From contig NZ_AQXE01000003.1 of the NCBI RefSeq assembly GCF_000375485.1, forward strand, positions 8,573 to 40,910: DNA of 32,338 bases, in the 5' to 3' direction. The first letter of the stretch is position 1. The number at the start of each line of letters is the position of its first letter. The notes under the pieces are model-generated. The model was not told where the DNA came from, made no database searches, and worked only from the letters and a program-made list of their open reading frames with translations. Position numbers and translations under genes: made by a program. Of the stretch, positions 24,390-31,901 are shown one piece after another. This DNA comes from Desulfovibrio oxyclinae DSM 11498. GTDB lineage: Bacteria; Desulfobacterota; Desulfovibrionia; Desulfovibrionales; Desulfovibrionaceae.

Positions 24390-24884
24390 CTACATCTTGT
24401 ATTTGACGTCGTCTTCGTCGAGATTTTCCAGCAGATCCTGCCAGCTGCTCGCTTCGGTGCTCGGCACCACCTTGTCACGCAGGCCATCCATGGGAATGCC
24501 CGCCTCGTCCAGCACTTCGGGGGCCGCGCTGATCTCGGCCTCGGTGCGGACGGCCAGCGCCACCGCGTCCGACGGGCGACAGTCGATACGGATGACCTCG
24601 TCGGCGCGCTTCACTATCAGCTCGGCAAAAAAGGTCCCTTCCACCATCCTGGTCACTTCAATGCTCTCCAGCTTGCCGCCGAGAGCTTCAAGGGAGTTGA
24701 TCAGCAGATCGTGCGTCATGGGACGCGGGAACGGGACCTTGTTCAACGCCATGGAAATGGACATGGCCTCCATGGCGCCTATCCAGATGGGAAGGCCGCG
24801 CTCGGATGCCTCGTCCTCAAGGATGATGATAGGTGCCTGACCCTTTTCATCGAGTGCCAGTCCGAAAATCTTCATTGCTACCAT
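24390..24884 (-). CDS. DUF151/bifunctional nuclease-domain protein
   Basis: This 164-residue protein belongs to the bifunctional nuclease (BFN/DUF151) family. It shows the family's core: APIIILEDEASERGLPIWIGAMEAMSISMAL, RPMTHDLL, and IDCRPSDAVALAVRTEAEI. Plant members have RNase and DNase activity, but the role of bacterial ones is poorly known. The protein ends with an acidic tail (ENLDEDDVKYKM). The ATG at 24884 overlaps the last seven bases of miaB and has AAAGGA upstream; an ATG three codons later is possible. The miaB overlap implies translational coupling. Confidence 0.88.
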   Translation of the reverse strand: MVAMKIFGLALDEKGQAPIIILEDEASERGLPIWIGAMEAMSISMALNKVPFPRPMTHDLLINSLEALGGKLESIEVTRMVEGTFFAELIVKRADEVIRIDCRPSDAVALAVRTEAEISAAPEVLDEAGIPMDGLRDKVVPSTEASSWQDLLENLDEDDVKYKM

Positions 24885-26224
24885 GGCTCACCGGTCCTTT
24901 CCCCCGTCAGGGAGTGCTTTTTGGCCTCGACGATCCGTACGGGAACTATCCTGCCCGTAAGACTCTCGCGCCGACTGGTGAAATTGACAACCCGTCCGGC
25001 GGCATCGCGGCCGCGCCACGACACCCCGTCGCCTTCCTGCTTGCGGCTGCGGCCCTCCACGAGGACCTCGGCCGGGAGGCCTACGAGTTTCTTTAGACTT
25101 TGTTTAGTAATAGCATTCTGCAATTCCTGCAACCGTTCCAGCCGGGACTGCGCTTCCGTCGGGTCCACCTTGGGTTCCATGTTCACGGACGCGGTGCCCG
25201 GGCGGTCGGAATACTTGAAGGAAAAACTGGATTCGAATCCGACGCGCTCCACCATTTCGAGGGTACGCTCAAAATCCTGCTCTGTCTCGCCCGGAAATCC
25301 GACGATGAGGTCGGTGGTCAGGCAGATATCGGGCCGGGCCTGACGCAGGCGGTCCACAATGTCCAGATAGCGCTCCATGTCGTACTTGCGGCGCATGGCC
25401 TTGAGTACGGCGTCCGACCCGGCCTGCATGGGCAGATGCAGGGACGGGCAGAGGTTGTCGAGTTCTCCGAACGCCTCGATGACTTCGTCGGCGATATCCT
25501 TGGGGTGCGATGTGGTGAACCGTAGCCGGTCAATACCCTCAATGGCCGCCACGCGCCGCAGCAGCTCGGCAAAACTGACGTCCACCCCGCCGGAGTCCAT
25601 GCCGAAGCTGTTGACGTTCTGCCCGAGCAGCGTCAGCTCACGCACGCCGTTGGCGGCAAGGGCGCGACACTCTTCCACCACCGCATCGGGGTGCCGGGAC
25701 TTCTGTCTGCCACGGGTGTACGGCACTATGCAGTAGGCGCAGAAATTATCACAGCCCTGCATGATGTTCACAAAGGCCTGTCGAGTTTCGGGCAGCGTGG
25801 TGCTCTCGTCCACGGCAGCGTCTCGCTCGGGATAGATATCCATGAAATCGAGCAGCTTCACCCGATCCTCCGCCCCCTCGGCGAGTCGCTCAAGCGCATT
25901 GGGGGTATTGGCAATGCCATCCGTGCCGAACACGAGCCGCACGAACGGGAACCGGTTGAAAAATTCCGGCCCCACCTGCTGGGCCACACATCCCCCCACG
26001 GCGGCGAACATACGCGAATCTCGCTTGGCGTGACGGGCGATGCGCCCAAGCTCGCTGTAAACCTTCTGCTCGGGTTTATCGCGAACGCTGCACGTGTTGA
26101 GAATGTACACGGTGGCCTCGTCCTCGGCGGCTTCTTCCCAGCCCCGGGCTTCAAGCGCCCGGGCAAGCCACTGGGAGTCGTGGACATTCATCTGGCAACC
26201 AAAAGTAATTATATGAAATTTCAT
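24878..26224 (-). CDS. miaB: tRNA-2-methylthio-N6-dimethylallyladenosine synthase
   Basis: This 448-residue radical-SAM methylthiotransferase adds the 2-methylthio group to N6-isopentenyl-A37 of tRNAs reading UNN codons. The N-terminal UPF0004 domain has the three cysteines for the auxiliary cluster (FGCQMN, NTCSVR, GGCVAQ). The radical-SAM domain has CDNFCAYC, the CxxxCxxC cluster site. A TRAM domain closes the protein (VLVEGRSRKQEG ...). These are MiaB-type rather than RimO-type motifs. The ribosome site before the ATG at 26224 is weak. It is the first gene of the run that leads into tol-pal. Confidence 0.95.
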   Translation of the reverse strand: MKFHIITFGCQMNVHDSQWLARALEARGWEEAAEDEATVYILNTCSVRDKPEQKVYSELGRIARHAKRDSRMFAAVGGCVAQQVGPEFFNRFPFVRLVFGTDGIANTPNALERLAEGAEDRVKLLDFMDIYPERDAAVDESTTLPETRQAFVNIMQGCDNFCAYCIVPYTRGRQKSRHPDAVVEECRALAANGVRELTLLGQNVNSFGMDSGGVDVSFAELLRRVAAIEGIDRLRFTTSHPKDIADEVIEAFGELDNLCPSLHLPMQAGSDAVLKAMRRKYDMERYLDIVDRLRQARPDICLTTDLIVGFPGETEQDFERTLEMVERVGFESSFSFKYSDRPGTASVNMEPKVDPTEAQSRLERLQELQNAITKQSLKKLVGLPAEVLVEGRSRKQEGDGVSWRGRDAAGRVVNFTSRRESLTGRIVPVRIVEAKKHSLTGERTGEPW

Positions 26225-26236
26225 GGCGGTGGTCTG

Positions 26237-26265
26237 ATCCTATGCGAACCTTGAAAGCGTGGAAA
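26237..26265 (-). promoter_or_regulatory. possible sigma-70 promoter for the miaB-to-pal run
   Basis: On the minus strand TTTCCA and TAGGAT are separated by 17 bases, each matching four of six consensus bases, about 12 bases before the miaB ATG. The resulting leader would be very short, so this is weak. Confidence 0.28.
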
Positions 26266-26293
26266 GCGCTCCGGTGGAAACTGGTGTTACTTT

Positions 26294-26310
26294 CCGGTGA
26301 CGATCACCGG
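26294..26310 (-). terminator. hairpin after the CysC-like gene
   Basis: A seven-bp stem (CCGGTGA / TCACCGG) with a CGA loop lies about ten bases after the stop codon on the minus strand. It has no U-tract, so it may be a weak or factor-dependent terminator or a 3' end stabiliser. Confidence 0.4.
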
Positions 26311-26321
26311 TCACCCGTCCC

Positions 26322-26894
26322 CTAATCCCTGTCGAGCCATCTGTCCAGAAAGTGCATTACCTTGCGCAAGGCTTCCTCACGGCTGAGGGCCGTATTATCG
26401 AAGGACAGCTCGGCCGCCGGGTCCTGCTCGAAGGGGACATCCACGCCGACGACTTCGCCCAGTCCTTCGAAGCCCCTGCCGGTTCGCCGTCTTTCCAGTG
26501 CCTTACGGTACAGGTCGGCCTTGACCTTGCCCTGCGGACGCTCCGACTCCCGGCGCATGGCTTCCTCCACGTCACAGCCCACATGGATTTCGGCGAACCA
26601 GTCGAGGCGTCCACGGGCCCGCTGCCGAAATGAGATGCGATGCCCTGTCGCGTCCATGATGACGTTGCGCCCACGATCGCAAAGCTCGGCGGCCTCGTCG
26701 GCGAACATGGCGTAGGCCTGCCGACGCTCCTGCTCTGTATACTTCGGGTCAGGGAAATACTCTCGGCGGCGGGCGTCCATTTCCAAGTACACCACGTCCA
26801 GACCTTGATTGCGAAGGGTTTCAGCCGCGCTGCGAGCCAGCGTGCTCTTTCCGCTGCCCGGCAGCCCCGTAAACCATACGGCCCAGCCAGCCAT
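26322..26894 (-). CDS. divergent adenylylsulfate-kinase-like (CysC family) P-loop kinase
   Basis: This 190-residue P-loop kinase is related to APS kinase. The Walker A loop is FTGLPGSGKST. The CysC block DGDNxR is replaced by EMDARR (Asp and Arg kept, first Asp and Gly lost), and the canonical DRxENIRR helix is not recognisable (ERRQAYAMFAD). The later segment VDVPFEQDPAAELSFDN matches the CysC GIDxPYE-P-xPEL block. It may make PAPS from APS, but the altered substrate region leaves room for another phosphate acceptor. It starts three bases after the APH-like gene ends, so the two form a pair. A related COG2187/COG0645 arrangement fuses an APH-like domain to a P-loop kinase, which makes joint function plausible. 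Confidence 0.78.
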   Translation of the reverse strand: MAGWAVWFTGLPGSGKSTLARSAAETLRNQGLDVVYLEMDARRREYFPDPKYTEQERRQAYAMFADEAAELCDRGRNVIMDATGHRISFRQRARGRLDWFAEIHVGCDVEEAMRRESERPQGKVKADLYRKALERRRTGRGFEGLGEVVGVDVPFEQDPAAELSFDNTALSREEALRKVMHFLDRWLDRD

Positions 26895-26897
26895 CCG

Positions 26898-27977
26898 TCA
26901 CTCCATGTAGCGGTTCACGTCCGCCCAGTCGAAGGTTTCCTCGTCCAGCACGTTTTCCATAAGGTTGAACAGGCCGCGTCGCACCTCCGGGGCATGATCA
27001 GGGTACCACTCGGGCGATGCAATGACGAGAGCCCGGAAGACAATGAACGGGGCCATGACGTCGAACACTTCGGTATCCCCCGTTTCGGAAATGTAGGTCT
27101 CGAAATACGTGTCGTACAGTTTCTTGAAGTCGCCCTCCAGCCTGCCGTGGCTGCGGAGACTCCAGAGCAGATAGTTGATGGCCATGGTGCAAAGGTCACC
27201 GCCCGGCTCGCCCCATTCGCCGCGGCTGCGATCCAGAACACGGAAATCGCTTCCGTTGACAAGCACGTTCCATGGATGAAAATCCCCGTGCACGGCGCTC
27301 AGGCGGTGGTGATACTCCTTGAGCTTCCAACGCCAGCGGACGAGCTTTGCTTCCAGTTCTTCGAACCGGCGCCGGGGAAAGGCCGCGTAGTCCTCGGGAT
27401 ATGCCTCGTCGATGAGACCAAGAATACACTCGTCCGAGCCTATGAGATTTCTGATGCGCCGCCAGTACAGATCGCGGTCCTGCTTCTTTTCGGAGTGGAC
27501 CCGGGCCAGCCACCGGGCGAAATCCGCGGCAAGATGGAGGTCGCCGTCGGACAATCCTTCTCGGGCGATGCGGTCTAGATCAAGGAAATAGTCATGCCCT
27601 TCCAGCTTCTCGTTGACGATGAAGAATTCCTTCAGTCCGCGCACAGGGACAAGCTCTCCAGCCTCATCGACGTATCCCAGCCCGAGCGGACGGACGTGCC
27701 GTTCGAGCCGGTCGGAGGTGAAGTACTGGAACATGAGTACGGAGGCGCGATCCCAGAGATACTGGTGGCCGTACTTGTCGCCCTTCATGACGGAGAAGAC
27801 CGCTTCGCGCTCCTCGCCGTCCAGAGAAAAGCGGACGAGCAGGGGTTTTCCGTAGCCGAAGCCCTTCATCCCCTGCTCGTCCAGATTGCCGAGGTCACCG
27901 GCAGCCAGCAGTCTGGCTCCCTGACCAAAAGCCTTTTCAAGATATTGTTCGATCCGGTCCCTGTCGATTCCGTTCAT
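26898..27977 (-). CDS. APH-like phosphotransferase, unknown substrate
   Basis: This 359-residue protein has the aminoglycoside phosphotransferase/choline kinase-like fold. The catalytic loop is HGDFHPWNVLV (Brenner motif with Asp and Asn), followed by VLDRSRGEWGEPGGDL, in which D of LDRSR is the metal-binding aspartate. The N-terminal lobe has a VRFSLDGEEREAVFSVMKGDKYGHQYLWDRA segment of the family's nucleotide-binding part. Proteins like this phosphorylate many small molecules; nothing here points to antibiotic resistance. It starts 36 bases after the PfkB gene ends and its stop is three bases from the CysC-like gene, so the three kinases are probably co-transcribed. Confidence 0.82.
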   Translation of the reverse strand: MNGIDRDRIEQYLEKAFGQGARLLAAGDLGNLDEQGMKGFGYGKPLLVRFSLDGEEREAVFSVMKGDKYGHQYLWDRASVLMFQYFTSDRLERHVRPLGLGYVDEAGELVPVRGLKEFFIVNEKLEGHDYFLDLDRIAREGLSDGDLHLAADFARWLARVHSEKKQDRDLYWRRIRNLIGSDECILGLIDEAYPEDYAAFPRRRFEELEAKLVRWRWKLKEYHHRLSAVHGDFHPWNVLVNGSDFRVLDRSRGEWGEPGGDLCTMAINYLLWSLRSHGRLEGDFKKLYDTYFETYISETGDTEVFDVMAPFIVFRALVIASPEWYPDHAPEVRRGLFNLMENVLDEETFDWADVNRYME

Positions 27978-28013
27978 GTCGTCCTCCCCTGGTTTCGAGG
28001 AGAACGTCGCGGA

Positions 28014-28946
28014 CTACATGGGGCCGAAGTTCTCCTCATATCGTGCGGCGAACTCATCCGGGGTGTACCGGTGTTCCTGAGTGCCGCTCTGCTCGACGCA
28101 GTAGCAGGCTGCCACAGCGCCCATCCTGCACGCGTCTTCGAGACTGCGATTGTCGGCGATGCCCTTGAGCATGCCCGCGCGGAACGCGTCGCCCGCGCCG
28201 GTGGGATCCACAACCTTGCCCGCCTTTGCCGCGGGAACTTGAGTTTCCTTACCATCCTCTACCACAGTACAGCCGTTTTCGCCCAGCGTGGTAACCAGGT
28301 TGTTCACGCGGGAAAGGATGTCCTCGCGCTGAAGGCCGGTGGCGTTCATGATGAGCTGCAACTCGTAGTCGTTGGTAATCAGGATGTCCGCACCCGTCAG
28401 AGCTTCCTTGAGTTCGTCGCCGGTCATGGCGGTAATCTGCTGCCCCGGGTCGAAAATGTAAGGAATGCCGTTGTCGCGGTAGTGCTTGGGGTGAGACTTC
28501 ATATCCTCCACGCAGCCCGGGGAGATGATGCCCACGGCGTCCGCAGGGTCGATGCGCGAAAGATCGTAGGAGCAGGAGTGCTTCATGGCGCCGGGGTTGA
28601 ATCCGGTGATCTGATTGTCGCTCATGTCCGTGGTGATGTAGGCACCGGCGGTGAATTCGTGGTCGACTGTGCGGATGCCTTCCACGGAAAGGCCCAGCTC
28701 GTTCAGACGTTCGTCGTACTGGGAAAAGTCCTTACCGACCTGACTGAGAATGATGGGTTTTTCGCCCAGCAGCGCCAGCGAGTAGGCGATATTGCCGGCC
28801 GTTCCGCCGAATTTTTCCTGCAGCCCGTCCACGAGAAAGCAGACGTTGAGGATGTGAATCTTGTCCGGCAGAATGTGGTCGGAAAACTTGCCGGGGAAGG
28901 TCATGATCCGGTCATAGGCCAACGAGCCCGTCAGGTATAAATCCAT
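28014..28946 (-). CDS. PfkB-family kinase (ribokinase/adenosine kinase-like)
   Basis: This 310-residue cytoplasmic kinase of the PfkB superfamily phosphorylates a sugar or nucleoside with ATP. It has the N-terminal signature GGTAGNIAYSLALLG and the C-terminal DPTGAGDAFRAGML, where the aspartate is the catalytic base and GAGD forms the anion hole. The start (LTGSLAYDRIMTFPGKFSDHILPDKIHILNV) resembles nucleoside-type kinases of bacteria and archaea more than fructokinases. Adenosine or another nucleoside is therefore a likely substrate, which would fit the purine theme on the left side of the window. A GGAGG site lies before the ATG at 28946. It is the first of three co-directional kinase genes. 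Confidence 0.87.
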   Translation of the reverse strand: MDLYLTGSLAYDRIMTFPGKFSDHILPDKIHILNVCFLVDGLQEKFGGTAGNIAYSLALLGEKPIILSQVGKDFSQYDERLNELGLSVEGIRTVDHEFTAGAYITTDMSDNQITGFNPGAMKHSCSYDLSRIDPADAVGIISPGCVEDMKSHPKHYRDNGIPYIFDPGQQITAMTGDELKEALTGADILITNDYELQLIMNATGLQREDILSRVNNLVTTLGENGCTVVEDGKETQVPAAKAGKVVDPTGAGDAFRAGMLKGIADNRSLEDACRMGAVAACYCVEQSGTQEHRYTPDEFAARYEENFGPM

Positions 28947-29023
28947 TGTTCCTCCGTAGATTTTTTGGATGAAGGGACACTACCCCCCGATCCGGAGAAG
29001 GTCAACGCACCCCGATTTGCGGG

Positions 29024-29338
29024 CTATGCGGTCTCTTCGCCGATCCAACGAAGGAATGCCTGATTGCCCCCGGCCACGGGCACGGCCACCACGCAGGGCA
29101 CCTCGTCGGGGTGCAGGTCCACCACCTTCTGGCTGAGGCGATGCACCAGATCGGACGTGGTCTTGGCGATGACCACGATCTCGTCATCGGTTTCGACCTT
29201 GCCTTTCCAGTGGTACATGGATTTCATGCCCGGTATGACGTTGACGCAGGCCGCGAGGCGTTCTTCGATGAGCTTTTCGCCGATGCGCTTGGCATCCTCC
29301 ATGGACGGAGCGGTGATGTATACGAGAGATTGGGACAT
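29024..29338 (-). CDS. cutA: CutA1 divalent-ion tolerance protein
   Basis: This 104-residue protein is of the CutA1 family, which forms very stable trimers of ferredoxin-like fold. It has LVYITAPSMEDAKRIGEKLIEERLAACVNVIPGMKSMYHWKGKVETDDEIVVIAKT, the core that defines the family, and ends in FLRWI. Its exact role in metal tolerance is disputed. The true start is the ATG at 29338, with an AAGGAG site nine bases upstream; the in-frame extension to 29419 adds 27 basic, Cys-rich residues that the family lacks. It diverges from nth, 139 bases apart, and has its own promoter. Confidence 0.93.
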   Translation of the reverse strand: MSQSLVYITAPSMEDAKRIGEKLIEERLAACVNVIPGMKSMYHWKGKVETDDEIVVIAKTTSDLVHRLSQKVVDLHPDEVPCVVAVPVAGGNQAFLRWIGEETA

Positions 29339-29380
29339 TTCGGTTACTCCTTGCATACTTCGTGTCGATTTATGACGGGG

Positions 29381-29408
29381 ATAATACACGATCCGGCAGC
29401 GCATGCAA
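29381..29408 (-). promoter_or_regulatory. sigma-70-type promoter for cutA
   Basis: Read on the minus strand, a -35 box TTGCAT and a -10 box TATTAT are separated by 16 bases. The -10 lies about 40 bases before the cutA ATG. The arrangement copies that of the DJ-1/PfpI gene promoter (same -35 box and spacing). Confidence 0.55.
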
Positions 29409-29477
29409 CGAATGCGCACACTTGTCTAGCGCGCCCGGCGGTGCTACTTGAAGCTTCCGCATAAGGAGATACCCGTC

Positions 29478-30125
29478 GTGAAAAAGAAGGAAAAAGCTCT
29501 CGAAATCCACGCGCGCCTTGAGCGCCGCTATCCCGAACCGGAACCGGCGCTGGACTGGACGGATGCGTGGCAGCTGCTTGTGGCCACCGTTCTGGCCGCC
29601 CAGTGCACGGACGAACGCGTCAACAAGGTCACCCCGCACCTGTTTGAGCGCTGGCCGGATATCCCGTCCGTGGCACGGGCCGATGTGACAGAACTCGAAG
29701 AAGCGGTGCGCTCCACCGGTTTTTTCCGCAACAAAGCCAAGAACCTCAAGGCCGCAGCCACCAGAATCGTCGAGGAATACGACGGCGAGGTGCCCCGGAC
29801 CATGGCGGATCTGATCACGCTGCCCGGCGTGGCGCGCAAGACCGCGAACATCGTGCTTTCCAACGCCTTCGACATCCACGAAGGTGTGGCCGTTGACACG
29901 CACGTCAAGCGCCTCAGTTATAGGCTCGGCCTCACGACGCATACCGATCCCGTGCGCATCGAAAAAGATCTCATGCAGCTCTATCCCAATAAGATGTGGG
30001 GGGAGATCAATCATTTTCTCGTCTACTTCGGCCGCGAGGTCTGCAACGCCCGCAAGCCGAAATGCCCAATCTGCGAACTTAGCGACATCTGCCCGAAAAA
30101 GGGCGTGGAACAGGGAGCCACATAA
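29478..30125 (+). CDS. nth: endonuclease III
   Basis: This 215-residue DNA glycosylase/AP lyase removes oxidised pyrimidines in base-excision repair. The helix-hairpin-helix has LPGVARKTANIVLSNAF with catalytic lysine K121, and VDTHVKRL with aspartate D140. The iron-sulfur site is C189-x6-C196-x2-C199-x5-C205, fully intact. I start at the GTG at 29478, which follows AAGGAG by nine bases; the in-frame TTG at 29448 has no such site. The stop is followed directly by the tgt start, with GGGAG inside the end of nth serving tgt. Confidence 0.95.
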   Translation: MKKKEKALEIHARLERRYPEPEPALDWTDAWQLLVATVLAAQCTDERVNKVTPHLFERWPDIPSVARADVTELEEAVRSTGFFRNKAKNLKAAATRIVEEYDGEVPRTMADLITLPGVARKTANIVLSNAFDIHEGVAVDTHVKRLSYRLGLTTHTDPVRIEKDLMQLYPNKMWGEINHFLVYFGREVCNARKPKCPICELSDICPKKGVEQGAT

Positions 30126-31241
30126 ATGAACAAGCCCGGAACCTTCACCGTCCACAAAAAGGACGGTTCCGCAAGAAGAGGAACGCTCGTCACCGCCCAC
30201 GGCGAGATTCCCACCCCCATATTCATGCCCGTGGGCACGCAGGGGACGGTCAAAAGCCTGAGCCCCGGTGATCTGGTGGAGATGGACGCCAAGATCATCC
30301 TCGGCAACACCTACCACCTCTACCTCCGACCCGGCGATGACTTGCTGGCGCGCCACGGCGGCCTGCACGGTTTCTCCAGCTGGGACCGTCCCATCCTCAC
30401 GGACTCCGGCGGCTTTCAGGTCTTCAGCCTCGAAGGCATCCGTAAGCTCTCGGAAAAAGGCGTGGAATTCCGGTCCTATCTCGACGGCTCCAAGCACTTC
30501 TTCAGCCCGGAAAAGGTCATCGACATCCAGAAAAACATCGGCTCCGACATCATGATGGTGCTGGACGAATGCGTGGGCTTCAAACATGACCGGGCTTACA
30601 CCGAGAAGTCGCTTGAGATGACCACCCGCTGGGCCAAACGCTGCCGAGACCACTATCCCGTCGGCAGCGGCGACCAGCTCATGTTCGGCATCATTCAGGG
30701 CGGCTTCCACAAGGACCTGCGCGAACGCAGCCTTGAACAGCTGCGCGACATTCCCTTCGAAGGTTTCGCCATCGGCGGATTGTCCGTGGGAGAACCCATC
30801 CCCATGATGTACGATCTGGTACATCATCTGGCGCCGCTCATGCCGCAGGACAAGCCGCGCTATCTCATGGGCGTCGGTACCCCGCTCGACCTGCTTGAAG
30901 GCGTGAGCGCGGGCGTTGACATGTTCGACTGCGTGCTGCCCACCCGAAACGCCAGAAACGGCACGCTCTTCACATCGCAGGGCAAGATCAACATCAAGAA
31001 GGCCACCCATCGCGAGGACGACTCCCCGGTGGATCCGGAGTGCACCTGCTACACCTGCCGCAACTTCTCGCGTGCCTATCTGCGTCACCTCTACCATGCG
31101 CGGGAGCTGCTCTCCTATCGCCTGAACACGTATCACAACGTGCACTTCTATCTGAACCTCATGCGCGAGGTGCGCGAGAGCATCGAGAACGGCACATTCA
31201 AACAGCTCAAGGCCCGCTACGAAGCGGCGTACGGCAAGTAG
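30126..31241 (+). CDS. tgt: queuine tRNA-ribosyltransferase
   Basis: This 371-residue enzyme swaps guanine-34 for preQ1 in tRNAs with GUN anticodons, a step of queuosine synthesis. Conserved parts are [15 protein letters not shown], the active-site [12 protein letters not shown] (D93), [21 protein letters not shown], and [14 protein letters not shown] with the nucleophile D268. The zinc site is C306, C308, C311 and H337. The DECVGF segment differs from the common DECTPY, a mild variant. Length is normal. The ATG directly adjoins the nth stop. No other queuosine gene (queA, queC-F) is in the window. Confidence 0.96.
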   Translation: MNKPGTFTVHKKDGSARRGTLVTAHGEIPTPIFMPVGTQGTVKSLSPGDLVEMDAKIILGNTYHLYLRPGDDLLARHGGLHGFSSWDRPILTDSGGFQVFSLEGIRKLSEKGVEFRSYLDGSKHFFSPEKVIDIQKNIGSDIMMVLDECVGFKHDRAYTEKSLEMTTRWAKRCRDHYPVGSGDQLMFGIIQGGFHKDLRERSLEQLRDIPFEGFAIGGLSVGEPIPMMYDLVHHLAPLMPQDKPRYLMGVGTPLDLLEGVSAGVDMFDCVLPTRNARNGTLFTSQGKINIKKATHREDDSPVDPECTCYTCRNFSRAYLRHLYHARELLSYRLNTYHNVHFYLNLMREVRESIENGTFKQLKARYEAAYGK

Positions 31242-31247
31242 GCGGAT

Positions 31248-31901
31248 ATGCGGCGCATCGTGGACTGGTTGCTCAGGGCTCTTGGAATCGTCACGCTCGC
31301 GGCAGTGGTCGCGGGCGCGACGGGTTTCCTCCTCATGGGCCACTGGCTCCAGCTCGACGAAAAACCGCGCAAGGCCGATTACATCGTACCGCTGGCCGGA
31401 GACTACATCCGGCTGATGCAGGCCGCAGACCTTTACAAGAAGGGATACGCCCCCACCATCCTGCTCAGCGATGCGGCCGAATGGCCCAAAACGCGACTGG
31501 ACAAGCTCAAATTCTCCATGGGCTGGCCGCGCATGGGCCACCTTGAGTTCTGCTGGGCGGTGCTGAAAGAAATGGGAATCTCACCGCAAAACACGGATGT
31601 GTTCGGTGACGGACACATCAGCACCGTGGAAGAGGCCGAGGCCCTTCGCGCCTACCTGAACGGTCAGGACGCCACGTTACTCGTGGTGACCTCCCCGTAT
31701 CACGCAAGACGCGCGCAGATCATTCTCGAAGACGTGCTGCCGAACTGCGAAATCATCATGACGGTCACTCCGGAAGGATCGTTTCCCGAAAAATGGTGGA
31801 CGGATCAGCGTTCGGCACAGGACATCGTCATGGAAGCGGCCAAGCTCGTGCACTACTGGCTTGGCGGGGCCTTCCGCTCCGACGAAGCCGCTGCTCACTG
31901 A
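31248..31901 (+). CDS. YdcF/DUF218-family membrane-anchored protein (ElyC/SanA-like)
   Basis: This 217-residue protein has one N-terminal span (about 10-30) and an extracytoplasmic DUF218 domain. That domain starts with ADYIVPLAGDYIRLMQAADLYKKGYAPTILLSD and has the family block LLVVTSPYHARRAQIIL near the end, with GDGHISTVEEAEALRAYL between. Members such as ElyC and SanA affect the envelope, but the biochemistry is unclear. It lies six bases after tgt with a GGCGG-type site and so may share its transcript. Its last seven bases overlap the end of the convergent partial gene. Confidence 0.85.
   Translation: MRRIVDWLLRALGIVTLAAVVAGATGFLLMGHWLQLDEKPRKADYIVPLAGDYIRLMQAADLYKKGYAPTILLSDAAEWPKTRLDKLKFSMGWPRMGHLEFCWAVLKEMGISPQNTDVFGDGHISTVEEAEALRAYLNGQDATLLVVTSPYHARRAQIILEDVLPNCEIIMTVTPEGSFPEKWWTDQRSAQDIVMEAAKLVHYWLGGAFRSDEAAAH

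Noticed and set aside
21917..25343. two overlapping frames of about 590 codons on the plus strand opposite tolA-tolQ and the PHP, DUF151 and miaB genes
   Set aside because: Both mirror confirmed minus-strand genes. Their proteins are low-complexity, rich in His, Arg and Gly, and without motifs or ribosome sites.
26898..27977. aminoglycoside resistance gene
   Set aside because: Only the general APH/choline-kinase fold motifs are present. The context is metabolic and no mobile element or other resistance gene is near.
27594..28940. 448-codon plus-strand frame opposite the PfkB and APH-like genes
   Set aside because: It is antisense to two genes with clear catalytic motifs and carries no recognisable domain.
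29370..31541. 723-codon open frame on the minus strand opposite nth and tgt
   Set aside because: It is antisense to two intact, motif-complete enzymes, its translation resembles no known fold, and long antisense frames are expected in GC-rich genes with strong codon bias.
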